Origin: Helicobacteraceae bacterium | Lineage (GTDB): Bacteria > Campylobacterota > Campylobacteria > Campylobacterales > SZUA-545 | Direction: 5' to 3' | NCBI GenBank assembly: GCA_031268655.1 | Contig: JAIRWX010000074.1 | Coordinates: forward strand, 1 to 39,357 | DNA length: 39,357 nt | In this document: positions 7,942 to 17,859 of the stretch, in pieces | Layout: every line of letters begins with the position of its first letter | How positions within the stretch are numbered: position 1 is the stretch's first letter | Notes under the pieces: model-generated | What the model was told of the DNA's origin: nothing | What the model saw: only the letters and a program-made list of their open reading frames with translations | Database searches by the model: none | Made by a program: the position numbers and the translations under genes

Positions 7942-8920
7942 AAAGGCAATTCATGTGTTATGGGGATAGGAATACAGACGGAAACAGAGTTAAGCATTAT
8001 CCGCAGCAATCTAAAGTGCAACTATATTCTGCTTAATAATATAACGCTTACAAACGTAACGCAAGGCGATGCGTCGGGGGCGGGCCGGAATCCGATCGGC
8101 GGTACCACTTACATCGATGCGTTTCAGGATGTCTTTGATGGCAACGTATATACGATAGGCGGTCTATGGATCAACAGACCCACTACCGATCAGGTCAGTC
8201 TTTTCAGACATATCCATGGCGCTACCATCAAACATCTTAGCGTTTTGATCGACGACTCCAAAGGCGGGGTTAAAGGACGCGACGACATCGGCGGCATTGT
8301 AGGATACGTTGAATGCAACTCCTTAATCGCAAACAAGCCGCTCAATTGGCAACGTTAGCGGAATCAACAATCTCGGCGGTATCGCGGGGAATGTTAATAC
8401 CTACTCTACGATCGCAATCGCAAACTGTTACGCTAAGGGAACCGTTAGCGGAAGCGGAAGCGGCTCTGACGTCGTCGGTATCGCGGGGACGCTTACCTCC
8501 TCCAAAATACAAAACAGCGCGGCGATTAACTCCGCGATCTCCCATAGCTCCAGATCGTACATATATCGCGTAGCTGGGTACCTCGATCTTGGCGCGACGC
8601 CGTCAAACAACTTCGCGTTAGCGACTATGACCGTAAACGGCTTTGCCGTAACGAATAGCGACGCTACTCGCCGCCACGGGTTGGATAAGACGGGCGGCTA
8701 TTTTGCATTGCGATCGACCTATGAAACCGATCTGGGCTGGCAGTTTGGAGAAAACGACGATCATCCTTGGAAGATCGATTCAAACAAGAACGACGGCTAT
8801 CCTTATCTTTATTGGCGGGAGTAGGCGATCAGAAATAGATCGCGGGAGACGTTATACGGCGGCGAAAAGCCGCGGTATCAAGCGCGTACGTTGACAAAAC
8901 GCTTAGGGCGCAATAATCAG

Positions 8921-8938
8921 CCGCGCATTTTTGCGCGG
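8921..8938. terminator. Hairpin CCGCGC-ATTTTT-GCGCGG between convergent genes
   Basis: Perfect 6-bp GC stem between the GLUG pseudogene and gap 3' ends; no long T tract. Confidence 0.45.
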
Positions 8939-8973
8939 CGCGGCTAATAACGCGGACGAAGCGGCAACGGCGT

Positions 8974-9966
8974 TTATCGCGCTCCCGTATAGGCGACCAT
9001 ATCGACAAGGCGGCTCGTGTAGCCCCACTCGTTGTCGTACCAAGCGAGCACTTTAGCGAATTTGTCGCCGATTACCTGCGTGGTGTCGGGCACAAATATA
9101 GAGCTTGCGGGGCAGGTGATAAAGTCGCTGGACACGCATTTATCGTCGTCGATAATAATCAGTCCCTTAAACGCGCCGTTCGCCGCCGCTCGTACCGCGT
9201 CGTTAAGCGAATCTTTCGTAACGCTTCTAGCTAGATTTATCGTCAAATCCACAACAGACACGTCGGGCGTTGGAACGCGGATCGAAAACCCGTTGAGCTT
9301 GCCTTTAAGCTCCGGCAACACCAAGCTCACGGCTTTAGCCGCGCCTGTGGTGGTGGGGATTATATTCAGCGCGGCGGCGCGCGCGCGGCGACGATCAGAG
9401 GGGTGCTTCACGTCGAGGATATTTTGATCGTTGGTGTAGCTGTGCACCGTCGTCATCAACCCGCTTTCAATGCCAAACGCCTCGTGGATCACTTTGGCGA
9501 GCGGCGCAAGACAATTGGTCGTGCAACTCGCGTTGGAGATGATGCTCTCGCCTTTGTACTGCGTATGATTAACGCCGATCACATAGGTTGGCGTGTCGTC
9601 TTTCGCGGGACCGCTCATCACCACCTTTTTGACGTTTCCATGTAGATGCGCCGACGCCTTCTCTTTCGTCAGGAATTTGCCCGTGCTCTCAATCAGGATC
9701 GTCGCTTCGCCGAAATCGGCTTCGCTGGGATCGCGAGTGGAGTTAATTTTAACCGTGTTTTTGCCGATCTTTATCGTTTTATCGTCGATCAGTTTCACGC
9801 CGTCAAAGCGTCCGTGAACGCTGTCGTATTTCAGCAGATACTCGATCATGTCCGGCGCGCCCGTCGCGTTGATAGCGACAAGCTCCAGATCGTCTCTGCC
9901 CGCGATAACCTTCGAGGCGAGCATTCCAATTCGCCCAAACCCGTTGATTGCGACTTTTACCGCCAT
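8974..9966 (-). CDS. gap: Glyceraldehyde-3-phosphate dehydrogenase, type I
   Basis: VAINGFGRIGMLASKVI; SNASCTTNCLAPLAKVIHE active site; WYDNEWGYTSRLVDM. Confidence 0.97.
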   Translation of the reverse strand: MAVKVAINGFGRIGMLASKVIAGRDDLELVAINATGAPDMIEYLLKYDSVHGRFDGVKLIDDKTIKIGKNTVKINSTRDPSEADFGEATILIESTGKFLTKEKASAHLHGNVKKVVMSGPAKDDTPTYVIGVNHTQYKGESIISNASCTTNCLAPLAKVIHEAFGIESGLMTTVHSYTNDQNILDVKHPSDRRRARAAALNIIPTTTGAAKAVSLVLPELKGKLNGFSIRVPTPDVSVVDLTINLARSVTKDSLNDAVRAAANGAFKGLIIIDDDKCVSSDFITCPASSIFVPDTTQVIGDKFAKVLAWYDNEWGYTSRLVDMVAYTGAR

Positions 9967-10052
9967 AGTAGTTCCTTTCTTATGTTTTTAACTCGACATA
10001 TCCTACTACTAGCTTGCTTTATATTTGATTGCGCGGGCGCTAATATGCCGCG

Positions 10053-12239
10053 ATGGAACGTTTGATACAACAGCTCGATCTGGAGGAGCATTTTGCCGCT
10101 CTGTCCGCGTTTTTCGCGCGCGCGAAGCCTTTTACCGTCGGCGGGGACGAACGGGCGAATACGATTTTTCTGCGCGAAATGAAAACGATGGATATTCCCG
10201 CCTTGCCGCCCTCGCAAAATCTCGACGGCGCGATCGCCAGACTGCGTAAACAGGGAATCGCCAAGCTGGGCGAATTGTACGATTTTGTCCGTATCGCGCG
10301 TTTTTTTGAAACGCTAAATCATAGAGAGTTTGAAGGCAAATTAGGAGAGTGGATAAAAACGATCGAGATTATAGCTCCGCTGAAAAAACTCGCTACGGCG
10401 TTTAACTACGACGGCGAGGTTATCGCCAGCCAAGAGCTGACGCGCCTGAAAAGCGCGATCGAGGACAAAAAGAAGCTGGCTCGCCATCTGATCGCTCGTT
10501 TAACGAGCGACCAAAAACTTGCGCCCTATCTTGTCGATCGCCAAGTTCATATCGTTGGCGGCGAGGAGACTCTGCTCTTACGCGGCGGATTTAACCGCTT
10601 GCTTGCCGGTCGCGTCGTCGATCGCGCTCGCGCGGGTTTTTTCTACGTTGCGCCGCGCGCGTTAAGCGAGGTTAAACGCGCTATAGAGGATTTGGAGAAC
10701 GAAAGGGCAAACGCGATACTAGAGCTTGAGCGCGCCTACTCCTCGACGCTGTTTGACTGGACAAAAAGCCTGAGTTTTATCAACGCGGCGTTTGATCGCT
10801 TTGACGCTCTTGCGGCGCGGGTTAATTTCGCCAAATCGCGCAACCTTTCAATCGTCGCGACTAGCGACTCGCCTGATATTATTCTGTCCGACTTCAGCCA
10901 CCCCGCGCTGAAAAATCCCACGCCCGTATCGATCGATTTTTCCAAACCGATCGTTATCGTTACCGGCGTGAACGCGGGTGGTAAAACAATGTTGCTCAAA
11001 TCGACGTTAAGCGCCGCTTTGATGGCGAAACATCTGATACCTATGAAGATCGACGAGCGCAAAAGCGCGATCGGACGTTTCAAAGGGATCGAGGCGGTTT
11101 TAAGCGATCCGCAAAACGCCAAAAACGATATATCCACCTTCGCTGGGCGAATGACGCAGTTTGCCGCGCTGCTTGGCGGACAAAATCTTCTGATCGGCAT
11201 AGACGAGATCGAGCTTGGCACGGATAGCGACGAAGCGGCGAGTCTGTTCAAAGTAGCGCTGGAGCGTCTGCGCGATCGCGGATCGCGCGTGATCGCCGTT
11301 ACCCATCACAAACGCCTCGCGGCGCTGACCGCCAAAGACGATCGCGTCGAATTGATCGCCGCGTTGTACGATGAGGCGCGTCAAAAACCGACCTACCGAT
11401 TTGCGCGCGGAACGATAGGCAAAAGCTACGCCTTCGAAACGGCGCTGCGCTACGGCGTGCCGCAAGCGATCGTAAGCGAGGCGAAATCGTTGTACGGCGA
11501 AGACAAAGAGCGGCTAAACGATCTGATTGAACGCTCGAGCGAGTTGGAGCGCGAAACGCGGCGGAAGATCGCGAAGCTAAACGAGGAGGAAGCCGAGATT
11601 GCGCGTCAGAAACGCGCCCTGATCGACGAGCGCGAAACGCAAAAAAAAGAGTACGAAAAATTGCGCGACGCTCTCGAACGCGAATACGCCGCCGCTATCG
11701 ACGCGGCAAAACTAGCCGCGAGAAGCGCGCGCGAGGATGATCGCCATCGCGCGCTAAACCTTGCCAACGCGCTCAAAAGCGCGATCGCAAAGCCCGCGAC
11801 GGCAGCTCGATCGCACGAGCTTAAAGTCGGCGGCGGCGTTAAATATCTCGGCGCGATCGGCGTAATCGCGTCGATCAAAGGCGATCGCGCTATCGTCGAA
11901 AGCGACGGCAAACGGATATACGCCGATTTGAAAGACCTAAGCCCGTCCCCGACTATTCCGCCGATCAAAGCCAAAGTGTCGATTGAAAAACCTAGAGCGG
12001 CGAGCTTCAGGCTTGATCTGCACGGATTAAGAGCCGAAGAGGCGCAAGAAAAACTTGACAAGTTTCTCTCCGACGCGCTGATCGCCGGCTTTGACGAGGC
12101 GATCATAGTTCATGGCGTAGGCAGCGGCAGACTGTACCGCGTCGTGAAAGAGGCGTTAAAGATTCACCCAAGAGTAAGAGAGTTCGCGGACGCGCCCGCG
12201 AATATGGGCGGCATAGGCGCGACAATCGTCAAGTTTTAA
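10053..12239 (+). CDS. mutS2: MutS2 family ATPase with Smr domain
   Basis: Walker A TGVNAGGKTMLLK; Walker B LLIGIDEIELGTDSDEA; C-terminal Smr LDLHGLRAEEAQEKL...IIVHGVGSGRL. Confidence 0.93.
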   Translation: MERLIQQLDLEEHFAALSAFFARAKPFTVGGDERANTIFLREMKTMDIPALPPSQNLDGAIARLRKQGIAKLGELYDFVRIARFFETLNHREFEGKLGEWIKTIEIIAPLKKLATAFNYDGEVIASQELTRLKSAIEDKKKLARHLIARLTSDQKLAPYLVDRQVHIVGGEETLLLRGGFNRLLAGRVVDRARAGFFYVAPRALSEVKRAIEDLENERANAILELERAYSSTLFDWTKSLSFINAAFDRFDALAARVNFAKSRNLSIVATSDSPDIILSDFSHPALKNPTPVSIDFSKPIVIVTGVNAGGKTMLLKSTLSAALMAKHLIPMKIDERKSAIGRFKGIEAVLSDPQNAKNDISTFAGRMTQFAALLGGQNLLIGIDEIELGTDSDEAASLFKVALERLRDRGSRVIAVTHHKRLAALTAKDDRVELIAALYDEARQKPTYRFARGTIGKSYAFETALRYGVPQAIVSEAKSLYGEDKERLNDLIERSSELERETRRKIAKLNEEEAEIARQKRALIDERETQKKEYEKLRDALEREYAAAIDAAKLAARSAREDDRHRALNLANALKSAIAKPATAARSHELKVGGGVKYLGAIGVIASIKGDRAIVESDGKRIYADLKDLSPSPTIPPIKAKVSIEKPRAASFRLDLHGLRAEEAQEKLDKFLSDALIAGFDEAIIVHGVGSGRLYRVVKEALKIHPRVREFADAPANMGGIGATIVKF

Positions 12240-12327
12240 CCCTTTCGCGGACCGCAATAAGACCTCGGACAATATAAATTATTTTGGCGCTATACTCCCG
12301 CGACCAAATCTATCATTAAGGAAGTTG

Positions 12328-13773
12328 ATGAAAAAGTTTATCGCAGGCGCGATTATCGCGGTCGCGATTATCGCGATTGCCGCCCCGATCTCGATGGGGT
12401 TTGTCATACCAAGAGTTTTTAACGCGGATAACATTAACGCCGAGATCGCCAAATATGGCGGCGGCGCCGCGCCGTTTAAGGTTCGGACGGATAGTTACGA
12501 AAGAAGTTTGTTCGGCGCCAGAAAGGTTGTGGCGATTCAGTTTCTCGAACATGAGACAGACATTCTCGTAGCGGAATCGGATCTCTCTTTTGGCTGGTAC
12601 TTGTCCGACGTTTTCCCGTTTGCGTCGCTGATTAAAAGCAAAGACCGTATTCGATTCAGCGATGAATTTATCGCGGAGTTGAGCAAAGAGCCCGATTTTG
12701 CCGCCGCGTTTAGCGACGGCGTTTTCTTGGAGGGCGAATCCATATTCACTCCGTTTGTCTCGGGTAGCGGTCGTTACGCCTCCAAAGAGATCGATTTTTC
12801 GCCCGAACCGGGCAAACTAATAGCCGTCAAGCCGCTTACGATCCACGTCTCGACAAGAGGCGTAAGCGACCTTCGCTTCTTGATGGAATTGCCGCGCTTT
12901 GCGATAGCGGACAGCTCCGAGTTTTTTGAATTAACGATAGAGGAGATCGGCCTTAAGTTCGACGGCGATGCGCGCAACTACGCCAAAGACGCAAGCGCCG
13001 AATTCTCGATCAAAAAGATTGAAGGCGGCATTGAAGGCGGAAAGTTCAACGTCGACAACTTCGTTATAGCAAGCGCTCAAAAAGTAAGAGGCAACCTTAT
13101 AGACTCCGAGTCCGTAATTTCGTTCGACGCGATCGACGTTGCAGGCGCGACAAGCGGGTTGCTCGACGCAATCAGCCTGCGCAAGCCGCGCCTATCGTTA
13201 GCCGCGATCGGAGCGGACGCGAAGCTGACGGCCGATCTGCAGGAGCGCCTAAACGACATTCAGGCGCGACAGGCGCAAAACCCGATGGCTGTTATGGAGG
13301 TTGTCAATCTGATTCCCGATCTGGTCGCCATATTTGACAAGGGCGCGGTTATATCCGTTAGCGCCGACGGCGTTTTCAACGACGGATCAAACAGCTTTTA
13401 CCTTTCGTTGAAAACCGATCCGCAAATAGCGACTCCCAAGTTTAGTCTTGAAAATCAATATTTTAACGAGTTGAGCGGCAAACTGATAATTGACGCTAAC
13501 CTGTCCGTACATCAAGCGACGCTAACGGCGTTGGGCGTAGCTCCGCACCAGTCCGCGACGCTTTCTGAAACGGGTTTTATCAGGCATGAAGGCGATACCT
13601 GGACGCTTGACGCGCATTTTCTTAAAAACCAATGGACGCTCAACGGACGACCGGCTCCATTCCAAGGTTTGGCGCCCGGCTCGTCTGGCGCTACCGAGCC
13701 AGACTATTATGAAGAGGATTTCGACGAAGAGGACTATGACGACGACGAAGAGTTCGACGATAGCGAAGGTTAA
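12328..13773 (+). CDS. DUF945 (YdgA-like) family protein with acidic C-terminal tail
   Basis: N-terminal hydrophobic segment followed by YERSLFGARKVVAIQF...; tail DYYEEDFDEEDYDDDEEFDDSEG. ATG at 12328 preferred over track TTG at 12325. Confidence 0.65.
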   Translation: MKKFIAGAIIAVAIIAIAAPISMGFVIPRVFNADNINAEIAKYGGGAAPFKVRTDSYERSLFGARKVVAIQFLEHETDILVAESDLSFGWYLSDVFPFASLIKSKDRIRFSDEFIAELSKEPDFAAAFSDGVFLEGESIFTPFVSGSGRYASKEIDFSPEPGKLIAVKPLTIHVSTRGVSDLRFLMELPRFAIADSSEFFELTIEEIGLKFDGDARNYAKDASAEFSIKKIEGGIEGGKFNVDNFVIASAQKVRGNLIDSESVISFDAIDVAGATSGLLDAISLRKPRLSLAAIGADAKLTADLQERLNDIQARQAQNPMAVMEVVNLIPDLVAIFDKGAVISVSADGVFNDGSNSFYLSLKTDPQIATPKFSLENQYFNELSGKLIIDANLSVHQATLTALGVAPHQSATLSETGFIRHEGDTWTLDAHFLKNQWTLNGRPAPFQGLAPGSSGATEPDYYEEDFDEEDYDDDEEFDDSEG

Positions 13774-13793
13774 TTAACCCCGTCGTCTTGCGC

Positions 13794-13814
13794 GCGCGAG
13801 ATTAAATCTCGCGC
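13794..13814. terminator. Bidirectional hairpin GCGCGAGATT-A-AATCTCGCGC
   Basis: Perfect 10-bp inverted repeat between convergent DUF945 and thiC. Confidence 0.65.
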
Positions 13815-13835
13815 CGCCTCCGTTTCCAGCCCGAT

Positions 13836-15185
13836 CTATTCGGCATTATTTTCCGTAAGCGATCGCGATATTTTGTAGGCGCAGAATTTTGGTCCGCACA
13901 TAGAGCAGAATTCGGCGTTTTTGAAACAATCCTGCGGCAGGGTTTCGTCGTGATACGACTTCGCGCGCTCGGGGTCCAGCGCAAGCTCGAATTGTTTGTT
14001 CCAATCGAAGCTAAATCTCGCGTCGCTCATCTGATCGTCGCGATCCCTCGCGCCCTTTCGCCCGCGGGCGATATCGGCGCTGTGCGCGGCGATCTTGTAA
14101 GCTATGATCCCTTCGCGCACGTCGTTTTCGTTTGGCAAGCCTAAGTGTTCTTTCGGCGTTACATAACAGAGCATAGCCGCGCCGTGCATACCGGCGAGCG
14201 CCGCTCCGATCGCGCTGGAGATATGATCGTATCCCGCGCCTATGTCCGTTACCAGAGGTCCCAGCACGTAAAAGGGCGCGTCGTGGCAGTAGCGCCGCTC
14301 GATTTTCATATTGTATTCAATCTGATTGAGCGGGATATGTCCGGGTCCCTCAATCATCACCTGCACCTCTTTGTCCCAAGCGCGAAGCGTCAGATCGCCC
14401 AGAATTTTCAACTCCTCTAACTGCGCCTCGTCGCTCGCGTCGGCAAGGCAGCCCGGACGCAGGCTGTCGCCAAGCGAGAGGCTTATGTCGTAACTTCTGC
14501 AAATATCCAGAATTTCGTCAAAGGCTTCGTAGAACGGATTTTCCGCGTTGCGGCTTTTCATCCACGCGCCGATCAGACTGCCGCCGCGCGAAACCACGCC
14601 CATTTTGCGTTTCGCGGCGTACGGCAGCAGCCGCTTGAGAAATCCCGCGTGTATCGTGAAGTAGCTCACGCCTTGCTTCGCCTGCGTTTCGATCACGCGC
14701 AAAATATCGTCGATCGACGCGTTGATCGGATCTTGATCTTTCGCGTCGCGCGCGATCTGATACATCGGCACGGTGCCGATCGGCGCGGAGCTTGCGGCGA
14801 TCACCGCTTCGCGCACCTCGTCCGCGTTTGGGCATACGGAGAGATCCATAATCGTGTCCGCTCCATATTCAAGGCTAACCCGCGCTTTTTGCGCCTCGCT
14901 TTCGGGATCGCCCGCCAGCGCCGACGCGCCGATATTGGCGTTGATCTTGCATCTCGCCGCGAGCCCGATCGCAGTCGGCTTTAGGCGCTTATGGTTGACG
15001 TTCGCTGGGATTATCATTCGTCCGCGCGCCACTTCGCTCCTGATAACTTCCGCGGGCAGCTCCTCGATCGCGGCGATAAAACTCATCTCTTCCGTAACGA
15101 CGCCGCTTTTCGCGTAACCCATCTGCGTGCGCGCGCGATTGCTTAGTCGTTTGTTAATCCATTCGGTTCTCAAAATTATCTCCAT
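13836..15185 (-). CDS. thiC: Phosphomethylpyrimidine synthase
   Basis: [48 protein letters not shown]-terminal CSMCGPKFC cluster motif. Confidence 0.96.
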   Translation of the reverse strand: MEIILRTEWINKRLSNRARTQMGYAKSGVVTEEMSFIAAIEELPAEVIRSEVARGRMIIPANVNHKRLKPTAIGLAARCKINANIGASALAGDPESEAQKARVSLEYGADTIMDLSVCPNADEVREAVIAASSAPIGTVPMYQIARDAKDQDPINASIDDILRVIETQAKQGVSYFTIHAGFLKRLLPYAAKRKMGVVSRGGSLIGAWMKSRNAENPFYEAFDEILDICRSYDISLSLGDSLRPGCLADASDEAQLEELKILGDLTLRAWDKEVQVMIEGPGHIPLNQIEYNMKIERRYCHDAPFYVLGPLVTDIGAGYDHISSAIGAALAGMHGAAMLCYVTPKEHLGLPNENDVREGIIAYKIAAHSADIARGRKGARDRDDQMSDARFSFDWNKQFELALDPERAKSYHDETLPQDCFKNAEFCSMCGPKFCAYKISRSLTENNAE

Positions 15186-15231
15186 AGTTTTGCGGTAAAT
15201 ATACTAAACTTTTGCAAACAAAAGGTTTGTT

Positions 15232-16335
15232 ATGTCCGATATCACCCTGATTTTGATGGCGGCGGGCGAATCGACGCGCTTTAACGGCGCGGTAAAAAAG
15301 CAGTGGCTTCGCGTGGGCGAAAAGCCGTTGTGGCAATTTGCCGCCGATCGCTTCGCGTTTGAGTTTGAATTTGACAAAGTGGTAGTCGCCGCCGCGAGCG
15401 GCGAGGTCGGCTTGATACGAGCGCTGTGCGACTACGAAGCGATCGCCGGCGGTTTGACCCGCGAAGCAAGCCTGAAAAACGCGCTCGAGGCGGCGGCAAG
15501 CGAATGGGTTCTGGTCGCGGACGCTGCGCGCGCGCTTACGCCGATCGAGGTAGCGCGGCGCGTTTTAGACGCGAAAGGAAGCGCCGACTGCGTCGCGCCC
15601 GCGATCCGATCGGTCGATACGCTTGTCGATAGCGATTTTCAGATTGTGGATCGCGACAAGGTTATCCGAGTTCAAACGCCCCAACTTAGCCGCGTCGCGC
15701 TCTTGCGATCGGCGCTGGCGCAAAAAAGCGGCTTCAGCGACGAAAGTACGCTGATCGCCGCTTGCGGAGGCGTTACGCGCTATGTGGAGGGATCGGAACT
15801 TTCCGCAAAGCTGACCTACGGCGGCGAGATTGCAAACCTAGCGCCGCCAAGCGGCGAAATCTTGATAGGGCAGGGAGCGGACGTTCACGGCTTCGAGGAG
15901 AATAAGCCGATGAAGCTATGCGGCGTCGCGATCGATTCGCCGTTTGGTTTGAAAGCGCACAGCGACGGCGACGCGGCTTTGCACGCGCTGATCGACGCGA
16001 TCTTGGGAGCGTGCGGTTTGGGCGATATTGGCGATTGGTTTTCAGACGGCGACGAGACCTATAAAAACGCCGACAGCGCCGAGCTTTTGCGCGTTGTTTT
16101 GGACAAAATCCGCCGTTTTGGTTTTGTCGTCAAGAGCGCGGACATTACGATCGCGGCGCAAAAACCGCGTCTGGAGAACTACAAGATCGCCATGAAAAAG
16201 AGTGTTGCGAAGCTGCTCGATCTGCGTTACGAGCGCGTCAACGTCAAAGCCACGACTACGGAAAAATTGGGCTTTATAGGGCGGGGCGAGGGTCTAGCCG
16301 CGTTTGCGATCGCAAGCGTCGGCTACTCCGCTTAA
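15232..16335 (+). CDS. ispDF: Bifunctional IspD/IspF
   Basis: N-terminal LILMAAGESTRFNGAVKKQW (IspD) fused to IGQGADVHGFEENKPMKLCGVAIDSPFGLKAHSDGDAALHALIDAILGACGLGDIG (IspF). Confidence 0.95.
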   Translation: MSDITLILMAAGESTRFNGAVKKQWLRVGEKPLWQFAADRFAFEFEFDKVVVAAASGEVGLIRALCDYEAIAGGLTREASLKNALEAAASEWVLVADAARALTPIEVARRVLDAKGSADCVAPAIRSVDTLVDSDFQIVDRDKVIRVQTPQLSRVALLRSALAQKSGFSDESTLIAACGGVTRYVEGSELSAKLTYGGEIANLAPPSGEILIGQGADVHGFEENKPMKLCGVAIDSPFGLKAHSDGDAALHALIDAILGACGLGDIGDWFSDGDETYKNADSAELLRVVLDKIRRFGFVVKSADITIAAQKPRLENYKIAMKKSVAKLLDLRYERVNVKATTTEKLGFIGRGEGLAAFAIASVGYSA

Positions 16336-16372
16336 ACCGCCTCGAGCGCAAACGGATCGCGTCGAGGCGGTT
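16335..16372. terminator. Hairpin AACCGCCTCGA...TCGAGGCGGTT between ispDF and cysK
   Basis: Perfect 11-bp arms (16335-16345, 16362-16372) between convergent genes. Confidence 0.65.
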
Positions 16373-16385
16373 GCGGCGTTTAAGA

Positions 16386-17309
16386 TTACTGGTCGAATAG
16401 ACCGCCGCTAAGATAACGTTCGCCGGTGTCGCAAAGGATAGTAACGATGGTCTTTCCTTTGTTTTGCGGACGTTTCGCCGTTTCAAGAGCCGCGTAAACG
16501 TTCGCGCCAGAGGAGATACCCACAAGCAAACCCTCCTCTTTAGCCACCTGACGCGCCGTAGCGATCGCCGCTTCGTTTGCAACCCGAATAACCTCTTTAT
16601 ACACGTTTGTATTCAGGACTTTGGGCACAAAACCCGCGCCGATGCCCTGAATTTTGTGCGGACCCGGTTTGCCGCCGCTAAGAACGGGCGAAGCCAGCGG
16701 CTCTACGGCTACGATCTCGATCTCCGGCTTTTTTTGCTTAAGAATTTCGCCAACGCCGGTGAGCGTTCCGCCCGTGCCTACCGCGGCGACGAAAATATCG
16801 ATTTTGCCGTCCGTGTCGCGCCATATTTCTTCCGCCGTCGTAGTTCGATGGATCTGCGGATTGGCGGGGTTTTCAAACTGCTGCAAAAGCGCCGCGTCGG
16901 GATTTTCTCTTACGATCTCTTGGGCTCTGCGCACCGCGCCGCTCATACCCTGCTCTGGCGGCGTAAGCTCCAGACGCGCGCCAAAAGCCGCCAATATCTG
17001 ACGGCGTTCCAAACTCATCGACGCGGGCATAGTCAGAGTCAGCGAAACGCCAAGCCCCGCGCAGATGCTCGCCAGCGCGATTCCCGTGTTGCCGCTCGTA
17101 GGTTCGACGATGATCGTCTTGCCCGGAACGACGACTCCTCTTTTGATCGCGTCGTCAATCATACTAAAACCGATACGATCCTTAACGGAGTGCGTAGGGT
17201 TGAAAAACTCGGCTTTGCCGATTATGTCGTAACCTTTACCGATGCGGCTTAGGCGAACTAACGGAGTGTTGCCGATCAGCTCGGTAACGTTTGTAGCGAT
17301 TTTGGACAT
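16386..17309 (-). CDS. cysK: Cysteine synthase (O-acetylserine sulfhydrylase)
   Basis: [55 protein letters not shown]. Confidence 0.95.
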   Translation of the reverse strand: MSKIATNVTELIGNTPLVRLSRIGKGYDIIGKAEFFNPTHSVKDRIGFSMIDDAIKRGVVVPGKTIIVEPTSGNTGIALASICAGLGVSLTLTMPASMSLERRQILAAFGARLELTPPEQGMSGAVRRAQEIVRENPDAALLQQFENPANPQIHRTTTAEEIWRDTDGKIDIFVAAVGTGGTLTGVGEILKQKKPEIEIVAVEPLASPVLSGGKPGPHKIQGIGAGFVPKVLNTNVYKEVIRVANEAAIATARQVAKEEGLLVGISSGANVYAALETAKRPQNKGKTIVTILCDTGERYLSGGLFDQ

Positions 17310-17323
17310 TGTTTTCCTTTCGA

Positions 17324-17737
17324 TTAGATGTGATACATTGAGGCCTGGTTCAGTCTCGCGGCGCGATCGACCAGATCCTGCAAAGGAATAGCGAAGACGT
17401 TTTCAACCTTTCTGTTCATCTCCTCCCAGAAACTGCCGAGCGTAGGCGAGTCCAGCCCGTATTTGTCGGGATTCATGCCCTCGCTTTCCATGGCGTACAG
17501 AATTTGTAAAACGGTAACTTTTTCAGGGCTGATCGCCATTTTGTAACCGCCTTTTGCGCCGCGAATGCTCTCGACAAATCCCACTTTCTTTAGCTGTACC
17601 AGCAGTTGCTCCAGGTAGTTCTGAGGTATATTGCTACCGTCGGCGATCTCTTTGATCTGCACGAGGTTGTCGCCTTGCTGCGCGAGATAGAGCATCGCTG
17701 AAAGCGAATATACGCCTTTTGAGGAGATACATACCAC
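17324..17737 (-). CDS. Rrf2 family transcriptional regulator (CymR-like, no Fe-S cysteines)
   Basis: [19 protein letters not shown]...[35 protein letters not shown] 17737 preceded on the minus strand by AAGGAGGG, so the track start 17782 is probably too early. Confidence 0.9.
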   Translation of the reverse strand: MVCISSKGVYSLSAMLYLAQQGDNLVQIKEIADGSNIPQNYLEQLLVQLKKVGFVESIRGAKGGYKMAISPEKVTVLQILYAMESEGMNPDKYGLDSPTLGSFWEEMNRKVENVFAIPLQDLVDRAARLNQASMYHI

Positions 17738-17859
17738 CGATTCCCTCCTTGTCAATTTACATAGTAAGGATTTCAAAAGCAAAGTGTAAGCAAATAAGCC
17801 TTAACATTGCGCCGTTGGTTTAATTTCAATCGAATTACTTGAAATAATAGGCGGGTAAA

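Larger units (their letters stand above)
7827..8824 (+). pseudogene. GLUG-motif surface lipoprotein/adhesin, frameshifted
   Basis: Frame 1 (from 7894) LSLCFTLIGCGGGGGGGKGNSCVMGIGIQTETELSIIRSNLKCNYILLNNITL...GGIVGYVECNSLIANK, then frame 2 SIGNVSGINNLGGIAGNVNTYSTIAIANCYAKGTVSGSGSGSDVVGIAGTL...ENDDHPWKIDSNKNDGYPYLYWRE. One extra nt around 8325-8342 breaks the frame. Possible start ATG 7827 with AAGGAAAGG upstream is in a third frame. Confidence 0.65.

Noticed and set aside
9032-10065. Plus-strand ORFs antisense to gap
   Set aside because: Shadow ORFs of a strongly conserved gene on the minus strand.
15186-15231. TPP riboswitch upstream of thiC
   Set aside because: Only 46 nt separate divergent thiC and ispDF; no room and no THI-box sequence seen.
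16464-17252. 262-aa plus-strand ORF antisense to cysK
   Set aside because: Arg/His-rich shadow translation; cysK on the minus strand has all catalytic motifs.
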